33,469 bases of DNA from Eubacterium sp. (GCA_029266335.1 JAQSXC010000028.1:1-33469); one strand, 5' to 3'. Positions 16,146 to 24,861 are shown, numbered from the stretch's first letter. Notes: generated by a model from the letters alone, not told the origin. A program made the numbers and translations.

Positions 16146-17801
16146 ATGAGTGATAAAATATTTGTTACATTAAATAATGAAAAATATGAAATAGAAAAGA
16201 AAACAACTTTGCTTGAACTGAGCAAACGTTTTGAAAAGGGCTACTGCTCAGCTATTGTGGCAGCCAGGGTCAATAATGATATCAAGGATTTGAACTATGA
16301 ACTGGTTGAGGATGCAAAAATAAATTTTATTGACCTTTCAGATGAAGATGGTATGAGAATATATAGAAGAAGCCTTTATTTTATATTCATTAAGGCTGTT
16401 CATGAACTTTACCCTGATAGAAATGCAGTCATCAGTCATCCAATGAGCAATGGAGTTTATTGCGAAATAAGAGGTGACGAAGAACTGACAGAAATAGATG
16501 TGGAGGCAGTTCAGAAGAAAATGAATGAAATCGTTTCGGCGGCATTGTCTTTTGAAAAAAAGATTATTACTACCGAGAGTGCCAGAGAACTGTACAAAAA
16601 AACCGGAAGGCTTGACAAGTACGAAGTTCTGGAGCATAGGCAAAAACCGTATGTAACGGTTTATAACTGTGGGGGATATGAGGACTATTATTATGGCTAC
16701 ATGGTTCCTGATACAGGTTATATCAAATGCTTCAGCCTTAAATTCCACCAGCCAGGGGTGGTAATACAGTTCCCCTCCAAGGCTAAACCTGAAGAACTTC
16801 CCACCTTTGAAGAGCAGAAGAAGCTTTTTAAGGTATTTATAGAGTATAAGAAATGGGTACGTATCCTTGGTGTAGAAAATGTAGGAGCCTTGAATGATAT
16901 TGTTAAAGCTGGTGAAATAGGTGATCTCATCAGGGTTAGTGAAGCCCTGCATGAGAAAAAGATTGCGGAAATTGCTGATAAGATTACCAATCATGAGGAA
17001 CAAAAACGTATAGTTCTCATTTCAGGGCCATCATCTTCCGGCAAAACCACCTTTGCAAACAGGCTGGGTATTCAGCTGAGAGTGAACGGGTACATTCCGA
17101 AGACCATATCTCTGGATAACTATTTTGTAAACAGAGACAGAACTCCCAGAGATGAGGATGGGGAATATGACTACGAAGCTCTTGAGGCTATAGATGTAGA
17201 GCTGTTTAATAAACATTTGACAGCATTACTGGAGGGGCATGAAGTTGAAATACCCGTATATAATTTTGAAACAGGTTCGAGGGAAGCATACGGACAGCGG
17301 ATGGTTATGAATAAAAATACCATACTTGTTATTGAAGGCATACATGGTTTGAATGACAGGCTTACGGCTTCAATTTCACCAGAAGACAAGTACAAGATAT
17401 ATGTAAGTGCGTTGACCTCCATGAACATAGATGATCATAACAGAATTCCTTCAACTGATACCAGAATTATCAGAAGGATAGTCAGAGACAATCAGTTCAG
17501 AGGCTGCTCGGCCATAAATACAATTAACAGGTGGCCTTCTGTAAGAAGAGGAGAAGAGAAAAACATATTCCCTTATCAGGAAAATGCGGATATCATGTTT
17601 AACTCTTCACTTGTATATGAACTATGTCTGCTCAAGACTTATGCCGAACCGCTGTTGATGGAGCTCGGACCTGAAAATGAAAGATATTCCGAGGTTAAAA
17701 GACTTATAGAGTTTTTAAGCTACTTCCTGCCTATTGAGGGCAAAGAAGTTCCAAATAATTCAATTGTAAAAGAGTTCGTTGGAGGAAGCTGCTTTTTTTA
17801 G
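16146..17801 (+). CDS. TGS-domain nucleoside (uridine) kinase-like protein
   Basis: 551 residues. The N-terminal ~60 residues are a TGS domain like that of threonyl-tRNA synthetase. Residues about 70-260 resemble the tRNA-synthetase second additional/editing domain, followed by a P-loop kinase of the uridine kinase/phosphoribulokinase family: GPSSSGKTT near 293, SLDNYFVNRDRTP, EGIHGLN, then RRIVRDNQFRG. The kinase would phosphorylate a nucleoside or a related small molecule with ATP or GTP. This fusion is known in clostridia and Thermotoga, but the purpose of the synthetase-like part is not established. GGAGG precedes the ATG. It leads a tightly spaced run of genes: the DRTGG gene begins 11 bases after its stop. 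Confidence 0.85.
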   Translation: MSDKIFVTLNNEKYEIEKKTTLLELSKRFEKGYCSAIVAARVNNDIKDLNYELVEDAKINFIDLSDEDGMRIYRRSLYFIFIKAVHELYPDRNAVISHPMSNGVYCEIRGDEELTEIDVEAVQKKMNEIVSAALSFEKKIITTESARELYKKTGRLDKYEVLEHRQKPYVTVYNCGGYEDYYYGYMVPDTGYIKCFSLKFHQPGVVIQFPSKAKPEELPTFEEQKKLFKVFIEYKKWVRILGVENVGALNDIVKAGEIGDLIRVSEALHEKKIAEIADKITNHEEQKRIVLISGPSSSGKTTFANRLGIQLRVNGYIPKTISLDNYFVNRDRTPRDEDGEYDYEALEAIDVELFNKHLTALLEGHEVEIPVYNFETGSREAYGQRMVMNKNTILVIEGIHGLNDRLTASISPEDKYKIYVSALTSMNIDDHNRIPSTDTRIIRRIVRDNQFRGCSAINTINRWPSVRRGEEKNIFPYQENADIMFNSSLVYELCLLKTYAEPLLMELGPENERYSEVKRLIEFLSYFLPIEGKEVPNNSIVKEFVGGSCFF

Positions 17802-17812
17802 GGGGTGAACGT

Positions 17813-18169
17813 ATGAAACTGCTTGATATTTCTGCCTGCCTTGGGGCTCAGGTACTAACGGGGAAGAATATTCTGGATTATGAGGTCACCTCTGCCTGTG
17901 GCTCCGATCTGATGAGTGATGTAATGGCCTATGTGACAGAAAATGTGGTACTGCTGACAGGACTAATAAATTTGCAGGTCATAAGGACAGCAGAAATGAT
18001 GGACATCAAGGCAGTGATTTTCGTAAGGGGGAAGCAACCGCTTGATGGCATGATTGAACTTGCACAGGAAAAAAATATTGTACTTATGTCTACAGAGCTT
18101 ACAATGTTTGTTGCATGCGGAAAGCTTTATGAAGCCGGATTAAAAAACGGTTCTTCTGCCGGGAGGTAG
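17813..18169 (+). CDS. DRTGG-domain protein (first copy)
   Basis: 118 residues, a single DRTGG-type domain (the fold seen in phosphotransacetylase N-terminal regions and some CBS proteins). Visible parts: LLDISACLGAQVLTGK, ACGSDLMSDVMAYV, LLTGLINLQVIRTAEMM, then VIFVRGKQP. The exact role is unknown; ligand sensing is assumed. GGGGGTG precedes the ATG. It is 11 bases after the kinase and 4 bases before the ATPase gene, so co-translated with both. A second copy lies after the hydrogenase-like gene. Confidence 0.85.
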   Translation: MKLLDISACLGAQVLTGKNILDYEVTSACGSDLMSDVMAYVTENVVLLTGLINLQVIRTAEMMDIKAVIFVRGKQPLDGMIELAQEKNIVLMSTELTMFVACGKLYEAGLKNGSSAGR

Positions 18170-18173
18170 GGTA

Positions 18174-18596
18174 ATGAGCAACATAAAGCTTAGGTATGAT
18201 ATTCCGGCCAATGATTTTGTTGCAGCGGGAGAGGCCTCCAGCAACGTAAAAAAGAAGCTGGCGCAGATCGGAATATCTTCGGATAAGATTAAAAAGGCTG
18301 CAATTGCAATGTATGAGGCAGAAATAAATGCAGTAATTCATGGGCAAGGTGGATTTGCCGATGTTGAAATATGGAGTGACAGGGTAGTTATAAATATTGT
18401 TGATCACGGTCCGGGAATAGCAGACCTGGAGCTTGCCATGACCGAAGGTTACTCAACTGCTCCGGATAATATCAGAGAAATGGGTTTTGGTGCAGGAATG
18501 GGACTGCCCAATATGAAAAAATATGCCGATAAGCTGGATATAAATACAGAGGTTGGGAAAGGCACAAAAGTAACAATAACAGTTTATTTTATATGA
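18174..18596 (+). CDS. RsbW/SpoIIAB-like histidine-kinase-fold ATPase
   Basis: 140 residues, a stand-alone GHKL ATP-binding domain of the anti-sigma factor/serine kinase type. The N-box is EAEINAVIHG (around 43-52), the G1 box DHGPGIAD and the G2 box GFGAGMGLPNMKKYAD, followed by GKGTKVTI. RsbW-type proteins bind a sigma factor or phosphorylate an antagonist on serine. No partner sigma or antagonist is in the window. Its setting between DRTGG and hydrogenase-like genes suggests it relays a redox signal (inference). Confidence 0.88.
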   Translation: MSNIKLRYDIPANDFVAAGEASSNVKKKLAQIGISSDKIKKAAIAMYEAEINAVIHGQGGFADVEIWSDRVVINIVDHGPGIADLELAMTEGYSTAPDNIREMGFGAGMGLPNMKKYADKLDINTEVGKGTKVTITVYFI

Positions 18597-18630
18597 GAGT
18601 AATTTATTTTTAAGAGTAATTTATTTTTAA
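18596..18630 (+). repeat. 17-bp tandem repeat after the ATPase gene
   Basis: AGAGTAATTTATTTTTA occurs at 18596-18612 and 18613-18629, with a diverged third copy after it. It begins at the last base of the stop codon. Probably replication slippage. Confidence 0.6.
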
Positions 18631-18673
18631 AAGTCATTTATAAGAGCCATTAACTTATATATTGGAGGTAAGT

Positions 18674-19993
18674 ATGAATGAGTACTTCCATTCTGTTAAT
18701 CTGGATAAAGACAAATGCAGAGGCTGTACCAATTGCATAAAAAGGTGTCCCACCGAAGCAATTCGTGTAAGGAAGGGAAAGGCTCAAATTATAAAGGAAC
18801 GTTGTATAGACTGCGGTGAGTGTATCCGCGTATGCCCTTATTTTGCCAAAAAGGCAATCAGCGACAGTCCTGACATAATTAATGATTATAAATATAAGGC
18901 AGTAATTCCGGCTCCGTCCCTTTATGGGCAGTTTGACAAAAAATATTCCAGAAACAGTATTCTCAATGCTTTAAAGACTGCAGGGTTTGATTATGTCTAT
19001 GAGGTTGCCCGGGCTGCAGAAATTGTCAGTGAGGCTACAAGACAGCTGCTGGCAGAGCCCTCTGTAAAAAAGCCAATGATCTCCTCAGCATGTCCCGGGG
19101 TGGTAAGGCTAATTCAGGTCAGATTTCCCAGTCTTATTGATAATATTGTAAAACTGGAGTCACCTATGGAGGTGGCGGCAAATATAGTTAAAAACAAATT
19201 GAATGAAAAACATAATATTCCCATGGGGGATATAGGCGTGTTCTTTATTTCTCCCTGTGCGGCAAAGGTAACCAGTGTAAAGTCTCCTTACGAAAAGCAA
19301 AAATCGTATGTTGATGGTGTCATATCCATAAAGGATATTTATTTGAAAGTGCTGGCGGCATTAAGCAGGCCGGATAACCGTCCGGAATATGCTGAAGCCG
19401 GTTTTGAGGGAATAGATTGGGCCAATTCGGGAGGCGAAAGCGGAGCGCTTGGGACTGAAAAGGTATTGGCTGTGGACGGAATACATAATGTTATCAAAAT
19501 ATTTGATGAAATAGAAGGTGACAGACTTGCCGATGTGGATTTTGTTGAGGCACTTTCCTGTACCGGTGGCTGTCTTGGAGGTCCGTTGACAATGACAAAT
19601 GTTTTCGTTGCCAAAACCAATCTGAAAAAGCACCTGCTTGAAGCTCCTGCCAGCCGTGTAGACGAGATGGACCCAAACAGCTTTCAGGAACTGGTCTGGA
19701 CTTCCAATGTGGAATATAAACCCGTAATGAAACTGGATCAGGACATTTCAAAAGCTATGGAGAAGCTTGAAAAGCTGGAAAGCATATATAACGGACTTCC
19801 CGGACTGGATTGCGGTGCCTGCGGGGCACCCAACTGCAGGGCTCTGGCAGAAGACATGGTCAGAGAGATGGCAAATGAAAATGACTGTATTTTCAAACTG
19901 AGACAAAAAATCCGAGATCTGGCTGAAGAAATGGTGGAGCTGGGCGGAAAAGTGCCGCCGGTTTTGGATACCGACACAAATAGCGATAACTAA
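18674..19993 (+). CDS. [FeFe]-hydrogenase-like iron-sulfur protein, probable sensory type
   Basis: 439 residues. The ATG at 18674 has GGAGG just upstream. Two [4Fe-4S] ferredoxin motifs occupy Cys15-Cys25 and Cys44-Cys54. The hydrogenase H-domain keeps all four H-cluster cysteines: SACPG (about 140), SPCAAK (about 194), SCTGGC (about 295). However, the proton-relay Cys beside the first ligand is Ala, and the Glu that follows the second motif in catalytic enzymes is absent. A further four-Cys cluster domain (CGACGAPNC, then Cys about 20 residues on) sits near 380 before a charged helical tail. Catalytic hydrogenases have TSCCPGW and PCTAKKxE, so a sensory or low-activity role is likely. It is flanked by RsbW-like and DRTGG genes. 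Confidence 0.85.
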   Translation: MNEYFHSVNLDKDKCRGCTNCIKRCPTEAIRVRKGKAQIIKERCIDCGECIRVCPYFAKKAISDSPDIINDYKYKAVIPAPSLYGQFDKKYSRNSILNALKTAGFDYVYEVARAAEIVSEATRQLLAEPSVKKPMISSACPGVVRLIQVRFPSLIDNIVKLESPMEVAANIVKNKLNEKHNIPMGDIGVFFISPCAAKVTSVKSPYEKQKSYVDGVISIKDIYLKVLAALSRPDNRPEYAEAGFEGIDWANSGGESGALGTEKVLAVDGIHNVIKIFDEIEGDRLADVDFVEALSCTGGCLGGPLTMTNVFVAKTNLKKHLLEAPASRVDEMDPNSFQELVWTSNVEYKPVMKLDQDISKAMEKLEKLESIYNGLPGLDCGACGAPNCRALAEDMVREMANENDCIFKLRQKIRDLAEEMVELGGKVPPVLDTDTNSDN

Positions 19994-20020
19994 ATAAACT
20001 GATTTAGGTTGGATATTATT

Positions 20021-20374
20021 ATGAATATTGAGGATTTGTTAAAAATTATCTCTGGGAAAATGTTGACAGGCAATACTCCAGTTCTGAAGATGAAAGTAGA
20101 GAATATTTACATTTGCGATCTCTTAAGCTGGGTAATGTCCCACGCTAAGAAAGGGGATGCCTGGATTACAGTTCTGACAAATGTTAATGTTCCTGCAGTG
20201 GCATTGCTGACGGAAGTGTCCTGTGTAATAATACCGGAGGATATTGAAGTTGAGGAATTTACTCTTCAGAAAGCCAGGGAAAATGGAATCGTTATTATAG
20301 GCTCAGGTATGAATTCCTTTGAAATAAGCAGAAGGGCTGTAGAGTCAGGGCTTTTTGAAAGGAAAGAAAACTAG
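20021..20374 (+). CDS. DRTGG-domain protein (second copy)
   Basis: 117 residues from the ATG at 20021 (an upstream TTG at 20009 has no better binding site). It has the same small domain type as the gene at 17813 but is clearly diverged: ISGKMLTGN near the start, ICDLLSWVMSHAKKGDAWIT in the middle, then IVIIGSGMNSFEISRRAVESG. The order of conserved elements is shared with the first copy. Two DRTGG proteins bracketing the ATPase and the hydrogenase-like protein suggests distinct partners (inference). Confidence 0.8.
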   Translation: MNIEDLLKIISGKMLTGNTPVLKMKVENIYICDLLSWVMSHAKKGDAWITVLTNVNVPAVALLTEVSCVIIPEDIEVEEFTLQKARENGIVIIGSGMNSFEISRRAVESGLFERKEN

Positions 20375-20423
20375 TTATGCTTTTAAAGCTGGAATTGCTT
20401 TTATAGGAAAGTCGGGGGTTATT

Positions 20424-21149
20424 TTGAGGCTGGCATATGATCTGCATATTCATACTGCATTATCTCCTTGTGCAGATAATGACATGACACCTAACAATAT
20501 TGTAAATATGAGCATATTGAAGGGGTTGGACGTTATAGCCATAACCGACCATAATTCCTGTGCCAATGTTGAGGCGTGTACTGCAGCTGCCGCAGACAAA
20601 CAGCTTCTGGTTATTCCGGGGATGGAGGTGGAAACGGCTGAAGAGATTCATGTAATATGTTTGTTTCCAGACTTTGGAAAAGCAATGGAAATGCAGAACT
20701 GGATTTACTCAAGACTGCCTGCCTATAAAAATAATGAAGGTGTTTTTGGTTCTCAACTGATTATGGACTGGCAGGATAATATAATTAGGAAGGAAGACCG
20801 CTTGCTGCTGGTATCAGCAACTATAACCATTAATGAAGTATTCCGTATTGTCAATCAGCAGTTGAAAGGTCTGGCGGTTCCGGCACATATAGACAGACAG
20901 GCCAATTCACTTATATCAAGTTTTGGAGTGATTCCGGAAGACATTGACATCAGCTGCGTGGAAATCAGGAATAGAAGTAGGGAAGCGTTGCTTGAAGAAC
21001 ATCACCCGAAATTGAAGAATATTAACAAAATATACTCTTCTGATGCACATTATCTGGGTAATATCAGTGAAAGACAGAATTTTGTTGAAGTGGATGAAAT
21101 AAATGCAGAAGGAGTGTTAAGGGCTCTTTCAGTATATAGGGAAGATTAA
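20424..21149 (+). CDS. PHP-domain metal-dependent phosphoesterase
   Basis: 241 residues from a TTG at 20424 (GGGGG about five bases upstream); the frame stays open back to 20355, overlapping the DRTGG gene. All PHP metal-ligand motifs are visible: DLHIHT, ITDHN, GMEVETAEEIHV, PAHIDR and SSDAHYLGNI. PHP proteins hydrolyse phosphoester bonds in nucleotides, nucleic acids or sugar phosphates (for example nucleoside 3',5'-bisphosphates); the substrate here is unknown. It ends the DRTGG/ATPase/hydrogenase cluster. The exact start is uncertain by about 23 codons. Confidence 0.85.
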   Translation: MRLAYDLHIHTALSPCADNDMTPNNIVNMSILKGLDVIAITDHNSCANVEACTAAAADKQLLVIPGMEVETAEEIHVICLFPDFGKAMEMQNWIYSRLPAYKNNEGVFGSQLIMDWQDNIIRKEDRLLLVSATITINEVFRIVNQQLKGLAVPAHIDRQANSLISSFGVIPEDIDISCVEIRNRSREALLEEHHPKLKNINKIYSSDAHYLGNISERQNFVEVDEINAEGVLRALSVYRED

Positions 21150-21230
21150 AAGGTTCTTTTGGGAGAAAGGCGGATAACTTATCAGAAATATCACATATGA
21201 ATTAATAAAAATGCAGTAAAGGAGCTTTAT

Positions 21231-21608
21231 ATGACTTTGGAAGAATTAAGGGCAATAGCATATGGAAAGGTAAACTCCCGACAGTTGTCCAAGGATTGCT
21301 ATGTTGCATCGGTTGCCAGTGCTTTGCTCACCGATAAAGGAAATGTTTACACAGGTGTATGTATAGATACAGCCTGCAGTATGGGATTTTGTGCCGAACA
21401 TGCTGCTATCGCCCAAATGATAACAAACGAGGAATCCAGAATCGTTAAAATTGTTGCTGTTGGTGCTGGAGGAAAGATATATCCTCCATGTGGAAGGTGC
21501 AGAGAGTTTATATATCAGATTAATAACGATAATCTCAAGGCGGAGGTCTTAGTTGCTGAAGGAAAGGCAGTAAAGCTTGAAGAGCTGCTGCCATACCGTT
21601 TTGAATAG
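21231..21608 (+). CDS. Cytidine/blasticidin-S deaminase-family protein
   Basis: 125 residues, about the length of small zinc cytidine deaminases. Zinc and catalytic motifs are FCAEHAAI (Cys ligand and proton-shuttle Glu) and PPCGRCREF (two Cys ligands). Cytidine deaminase turns (deoxy)cytidine into (deoxy)uridine. The CAEHAAI plus PCGRCRE pattern lies between cytidine deaminase and blasticidin-S deaminase, so the substrate is not certain. AAAGGAG precedes the ATG. Confidence 0.85.
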   Translation: MTLEELRAIAYGKVNSRQLSKDCYVASVASALLTDKGNVYTGVCIDTACSMGFCAEHAAIAQMITNEESRIVKIVAVGAGGKIYPPCGRCREFIYQINNDNLKAEVLVAEGKAVKLEELLPYRFE

Positions 21609-21667
21609 GAATTGACAGATAATACTATGGGAAAAAGGCTTTAATACGGTGAAGGGAGATTTATGGG

Positions 21668-22072
21668 ATGATATCTAAAGACAAAAATGTTATGTTTATA
21701 ATATACGTCAAAGATCAGGAGAAAAGTAAAACATTTTACCAAGAGGTTTTGGGTTATGAACCACGCTTGCATGTACCGGGTATGACTGAGTTTCAGCTGG
21801 GGGATAATGTTGCATTGGGAATTATGCCCGAAACAGGAATTATGAGAATTCTGGAGGGTAAAATTCAGAATCCCGGTATTGCCAGTGGAATACCCAGATG
21901 TGAAATATATATTTTCGTTGACAACCCTAATGAATATTATCAAAAAACAGTACAAGCCGGTGGAACGGGAATAAGTAAAACTGAACTTCGAGGTTGGGGG
22001 GATAATGTGGCATATGGTTCAGATCCTGACGGGCATATACTGGCATTTGCATACAATGCGGATAATGCATGA
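21668..22072 (+). CDS. VOC (glyoxalase/bleomycin-resistance fold) protein
   Basis: 134 residues with two beta-alpha-beta-beta-beta units. The first begins FIIYVKDQEKSKTFYQEVLGYE, the second EIYIFVDNPNEYYQKTVQAG, and it ends with YGSDPDGHILAFA. The family includes metal-dependent lyases, dioxygenases and drug-binding proteins; the substrate cannot be assigned. GGGAG lies nine bases before the ATG. Confidence 0.83.
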   Translation: MISKDKNVMFIIYVKDQEKSKTFYQEVLGYEPRLHVPGMTEFQLGDNVALGIMPETGIMRILEGKIQNPGIASGIPRCEIYIFVDNPNEYYQKTVQAGGTGISKTELRGWGDNVAYGSDPDGHILAFAYNADNA

Positions 22073-22161
22073 ACAATCAGATTTATTTTAACAATTAAAT
22101 TAATAAATGAGTTAACCAAATCAGTTAACAAATGAATAAATAATCGAACAGGCAGGTAAAT

Positions 22162-22542
22162 ATGACAACAGAAGAAATTATAAGCTATTGTCTCTTAAAG
22201 AAAGGTTCTTATATGGATTTTCCCTTTGGAGAAGTTCCAATATGCATTAAAGTCCATAAAAAGCTTTTTGCCCAGATATATCCGAAGCCTGGGGATATGA
22301 AAATTACCTTAAACTGTGATAAAATGACAGGGATTGTTTATAGAAACCTATACCCGGATACTGTTGTAAGGGGCTATCACTGTCCGCCCATTCAGCAACC
22401 TTACTTCAATACGGTTCATTTGAATGGGCAGGTTTCAGAAGATGACCTTAAAGCCATGATTGACCATTCCTATATTACAGTTGTAGGAAAGCTGCCAAGG
22501 AAGGTGAGAGAGGATTTGAAGGGAGGGATATATATTGGGTGA
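22162..22542 (+). CDS. MmcQ/YjbR-family protein
   Basis: 126 residues, a small CyaY-like-fold protein: FPFGEVPICIKVHKKLFAQI, then MKITLNCDK, with a C-terminal VHLNGQVSEDDLKAMIDHSY. Proposed DNA binding by this family comes from its fold and is not proven. It overlaps the TfoX-C gene by 8 bases, so the two are co-translated. Confidence 0.85.
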   Translation: MTTEEIISYCLLKKGSYMDFPFGEVPICIKVHKKLFAQIYPKPGDMKITLNCDKMTGIVYRNLYPDTVVRGYHCPPIQQPYFNTVHLNGQVSEDDLKAMIDHSYITVVGKLPRKVREDLKGGIYIG

Positions 22543-22789
22543 GTTAATAAAGCTTCCTAATATAGGTAAAGAAGTAGAACGTCAGCTGAATGAAGTAGGA
22601 ATAACCACGTTTGAACAGTTGGCTGAAATGGGCTGCAAGCAGGCCTGGCTTAGAATAAAAAGTATTGATGACTCTGCCTGTCTTAACAGGCTATACGGTC
22701 TTGAAGGTGCAATACAGGGTATTAGATGGCATAATCTGTCAGAAGATGTGAAAGGTGAGCTAAAAGCGTTCTATAATCAACATAAATAG
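22535..22789 (+). CDS. TfoX C-terminal-domain protein
   Basis: 84 residues: LPNIGKEVERQLNEVGI, then FEQLAEMGCKQAWLRIK. This is the helix-hairpin-helix-like domain found at the C-terminus of TfoX competence regulators, here alone. TTG start at 22535 with GGGAGGG seven bases upstream. MmcQ/YjbR and TfoX-C proteins often pair in Firmicutes; the joint function is unknown. Confidence 0.85.
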   Translation: MGELIKLPNIGKEVERQLNEVGITTFEQLAEMGCKQAWLRIKSIDDSACLNRLYGLEGAIQGIRWHNLSEDVKGELKAFYNQHK

Positions 22790-22825
22790 AATTTTATATA
22801 TGTCGGCATTCGGAGGAATTGGTTA

Positions 22826-23623
22826 ATGAACTTTATACAGAGCAGTCAGAACAGTACAATTAAGGATATTAAAGCATTACAACAGAAAAAATACAGAGAT
22901 GGGCAGGAGCTGTATTTTGTTGAAGGTATCAGATTTGTTAATGATGCAATAGAAAACGGACAGAGTATAAGCAAAGCGGTTATTTCAGATAAGCTTGAAA
23001 GTTTAAATGGAGGCTCTGAGCTTATTTCAACATTGTCCGGGGTATGCTCTGATATTTATAAGGTACCTGACAAGCTTTTTAAAGAGATATCGGATACTCA
23101 GTCCCCACAGGGTGTTTTGGCGGTGCTTAAAAAACAGCCTGAAGACTTTAGAAAAGCGGTGCAAAACGGCAAATCCATAGTAATATTGGACAGCCTCCAG
23201 GATCCCGGTAATGTGGGAACCATTATCAGAACTGCCGATGCTGCAGGAGTTTCAGCCGTATTAATGACAAAGGGCTGCGTTGATCTGTATTCTCCGAAAG
23301 TACTCCGTTCTACTATGGGGTCGATTTTCCATCTGCCAATCATAGAAAATCTGGATATAACCGAAACAATTAGTAATTTAAAAGATAATGGCTATAAGGT
23401 TATAGCTTCTCATCTAAAAGGACAAAACAACTATTATGATGAGGATTTAACCTGTAAGAGTGCTATAATTGTGGGAAATGAAGCAAATGGAATAAGTGAT
23501 GAAACTGCTGAAATGTCGGACAGGCTTGTACGAATTCCAATGCCTGGTAAGGCAGAATCCTTGAATGCTTCAATAGCTGCATCAATAATGATTTATGAGC
23601 TGGTCAGACAGAACAGGTCCTGA
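22826..23623 (+). CDS. SpoU/TrmH-family RNA 2'-O-methyltransferase
   Basis: 265 residues. The N-terminal ~90 residues match the substrate-binding domain (SSQNSTIKDIKALQQKKYR, FVEGIRFVNDAI). The SPOUT knot domain follows: motif 1 LDSLQDPGNVGTIIRTADAA, motif 2 IVGNEANGIS and motif 3 RIPMPGKAESLNASIAASIM. Such enzymes methylate 2'-OH groups of 23S rRNA or tRNA using SAM. The exact site is not readable here. GGAGG lies nine bases before the ATG. Confidence 0.92.
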   Translation: MNFIQSSQNSTIKDIKALQQKKYRDGQELYFVEGIRFVNDAIENGQSISKAVISDKLESLNGGSELISTLSGVCSDIYKVPDKLFKEISDTQSPQGVLAVLKKQPEDFRKAVQNGKSIVILDSLQDPGNVGTIIRTADAAGVSAVLMTKGCVDLYSPKVLRSTMGSIFHLPIIENLDITETISNLKDNGYKVIASHLKGQNNYYDEDLTCKSAIIVGNEANGISDETAEMSDRLVRIPMPGKAESLNASIAASIMIYELVRQNRS

Positions 23624-23723
23624 ACTTTTCTGAGTGTACAGGAATATTATTTTCTATATAATTGAACTTGTGATTATTCCTGGTCATTGCAGTGTCTTGG
23701 CATCTTTGCTAAACAAATTCATC

Positions 23724-23753
23724 TTGTAAAAAATTGGACACCTGATATATAAT
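23724..23753 (+). promoter_or_regulatory. Promoter of the LacI-family gene
   Basis: TTGTAA (23724-23729), 18 bases, TATAAT (23748-23753). The predicted start near 23760 falls at the edge of the operator at 23764-23775, which suits autorepression. Confidence 0.65.
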
Positions 23754-23763
23754 AGAGTTAATT

Positions 23764-23775
23764 GGGAACGTTCCC
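23764..23775. promoter_or_regulatory. LacI-type operator 1
   Basis: A perfect 12-bp palindrome, GGGAACGTTCCC, preceded by AATT. It is just downstream of the predicted transcription start of the lacI-type gene. The same palindrome occurs upstream of the GH94 gene. Confidence 0.85.
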
Positions 23776-23844
23776 TGTTCTATTTTCTAATTGATTTAGG
23801 TATTATAATATTTACTTTGCAGCTATAGGATGGTGGAGGTAATT

Positions 23845-24861
23845 TTGATAAATATATTTGATATAGCAAGAACTGCCGGTGTTTCAAAAACAACCGTATC
23901 AAGGGTAATTAACAACCAGCCGGGAGTGAGGGAAGATACCCGGATAAAGGTGCTTGAGGCTATAGAAAAGCTAAATTACATACCCAACCAGGCAGCCAGA
24001 AGCCTGGTGTCAAGAAAAGCGGGAGTTATCGGTGTCATATACAATGAGTTCAACAACTCGGTTTATTTGAAACTGGCAAATCTTTTGGAAAAATGTGCTT
24101 CCCGCTACAATTATAATATGGTTTTCAGCAGCTCAAACGATGATTTCAATTCCAAAGTCCGTTATATTCAGTATTTCACCGGAGGGGCGGCAGACGGTCT
24201 TATTCTGTTCGGAAGTGATACAAGAGATAAGGAACTTGTTCAGAAAGTAATTAATACAAAATTCCCCCTTGTTGTTATAGAAAATCATTTTAATGATTTA
24301 AAGGTAAATGATATTATAATAGATAATTTTTCCGGTGCAAAAAAAGCTGTAGATTATCTTATCGGACTGGGTCACCGGAAAATAGCACATATTACCGGTA
24401 ATTTAAATCACAGGGTTGCTTCGGACAGAATGAACGGTTACATAGAGGCCCTTAATTCAGCAGGAATTAAATATAACAAAGATTATGTGATATACACAGA
24501 TGCGGGTGAAAACACAGGGGCTTCAGCTATGGAGAAGCTTTACGGTATTCCTGAACCACCCACGGCACTGTTTACTTTTAATGATCTGCAGGGTTATGAA
24601 GCCATACAAAAAGCCATCGAACTGGGACTCAATATTCCTAAGGAGCTTTCCATCGTAGGCTTTGACAATATATATGAACTTCTGCGTTTTATTCCTTCCA
24701 ATATCCGGCTTGCATCAATGAAACAACCAATGGAAAAAGTGGCTGAGGCCGCTATTGAACTTATTACAGAAAATATTACCGACAAAAATACCGAGCCGAA
24801 AGTTCTTACTTTTGATACCGAACTGTACCCCGGAACCTCTTGTTCCAAAGCATCTGACTAA
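23845..24861 (+). CDS. LacI-family repressor of the GH94 gene
   Basis: 338 residues from a TTG at 23845 (GGAGGT a few bases upstream); the ATG at 23830 overlaps the binding site. The N-terminal helix-turn-helix reads INIFDIARTAGVSKTTVSRV, followed by a hinge NQAARSLVSRKAG and a periplasmic-binding-protein-like effector domain (GVIYNEFNN, then FTFNDLQGYEA and SIVGFDNIYELLRF). Operators overlapping its own promoter and the GH94 start region show what it likely controls. The inducer is probably the phosphorylase substrate or product (inference). Confidence 0.93.
   Translation: MINIFDIARTAGVSKTTVSRVINNQPGVREDTRIKVLEAIEKLNYIPNQAARSLVSRKAGVIGVIYNEFNNSVYLKLANLLEKCASRYNYNMVFSSSNDDFNSKVRYIQYFTGGAADGLILFGSDTRDKELVQKVINTKFPLVVIENHFNDLKVNDIIIDNFSGAKKAVDYLIGLGHRKIAHITGNLNHRVASDRMNGYIEALNSAGIKYNKDYVIYTDAGENTGASAMEKLYGIPEPPTALFTFNDLQGYEAIQKAIELGLNIPKELSIVGFDNIYELLRFIPSNIRLASMKQPMEKVAEAAIELITENITDKNTEPKVLTFDTELYPGTSCSKASD

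Noticed and set aside
16338-17003. 221-residue minus-strand ORF inside the kinase gene
   Set aside because: Antisense shadow of a well-supported gene, with biased composition and no recognisable motif.
18674-19993. Catalytic HydA hydrogenase
   Set aside because: The proton-relay Cys and the motif-2 Glu are missing, and no partner subunits are nearby.
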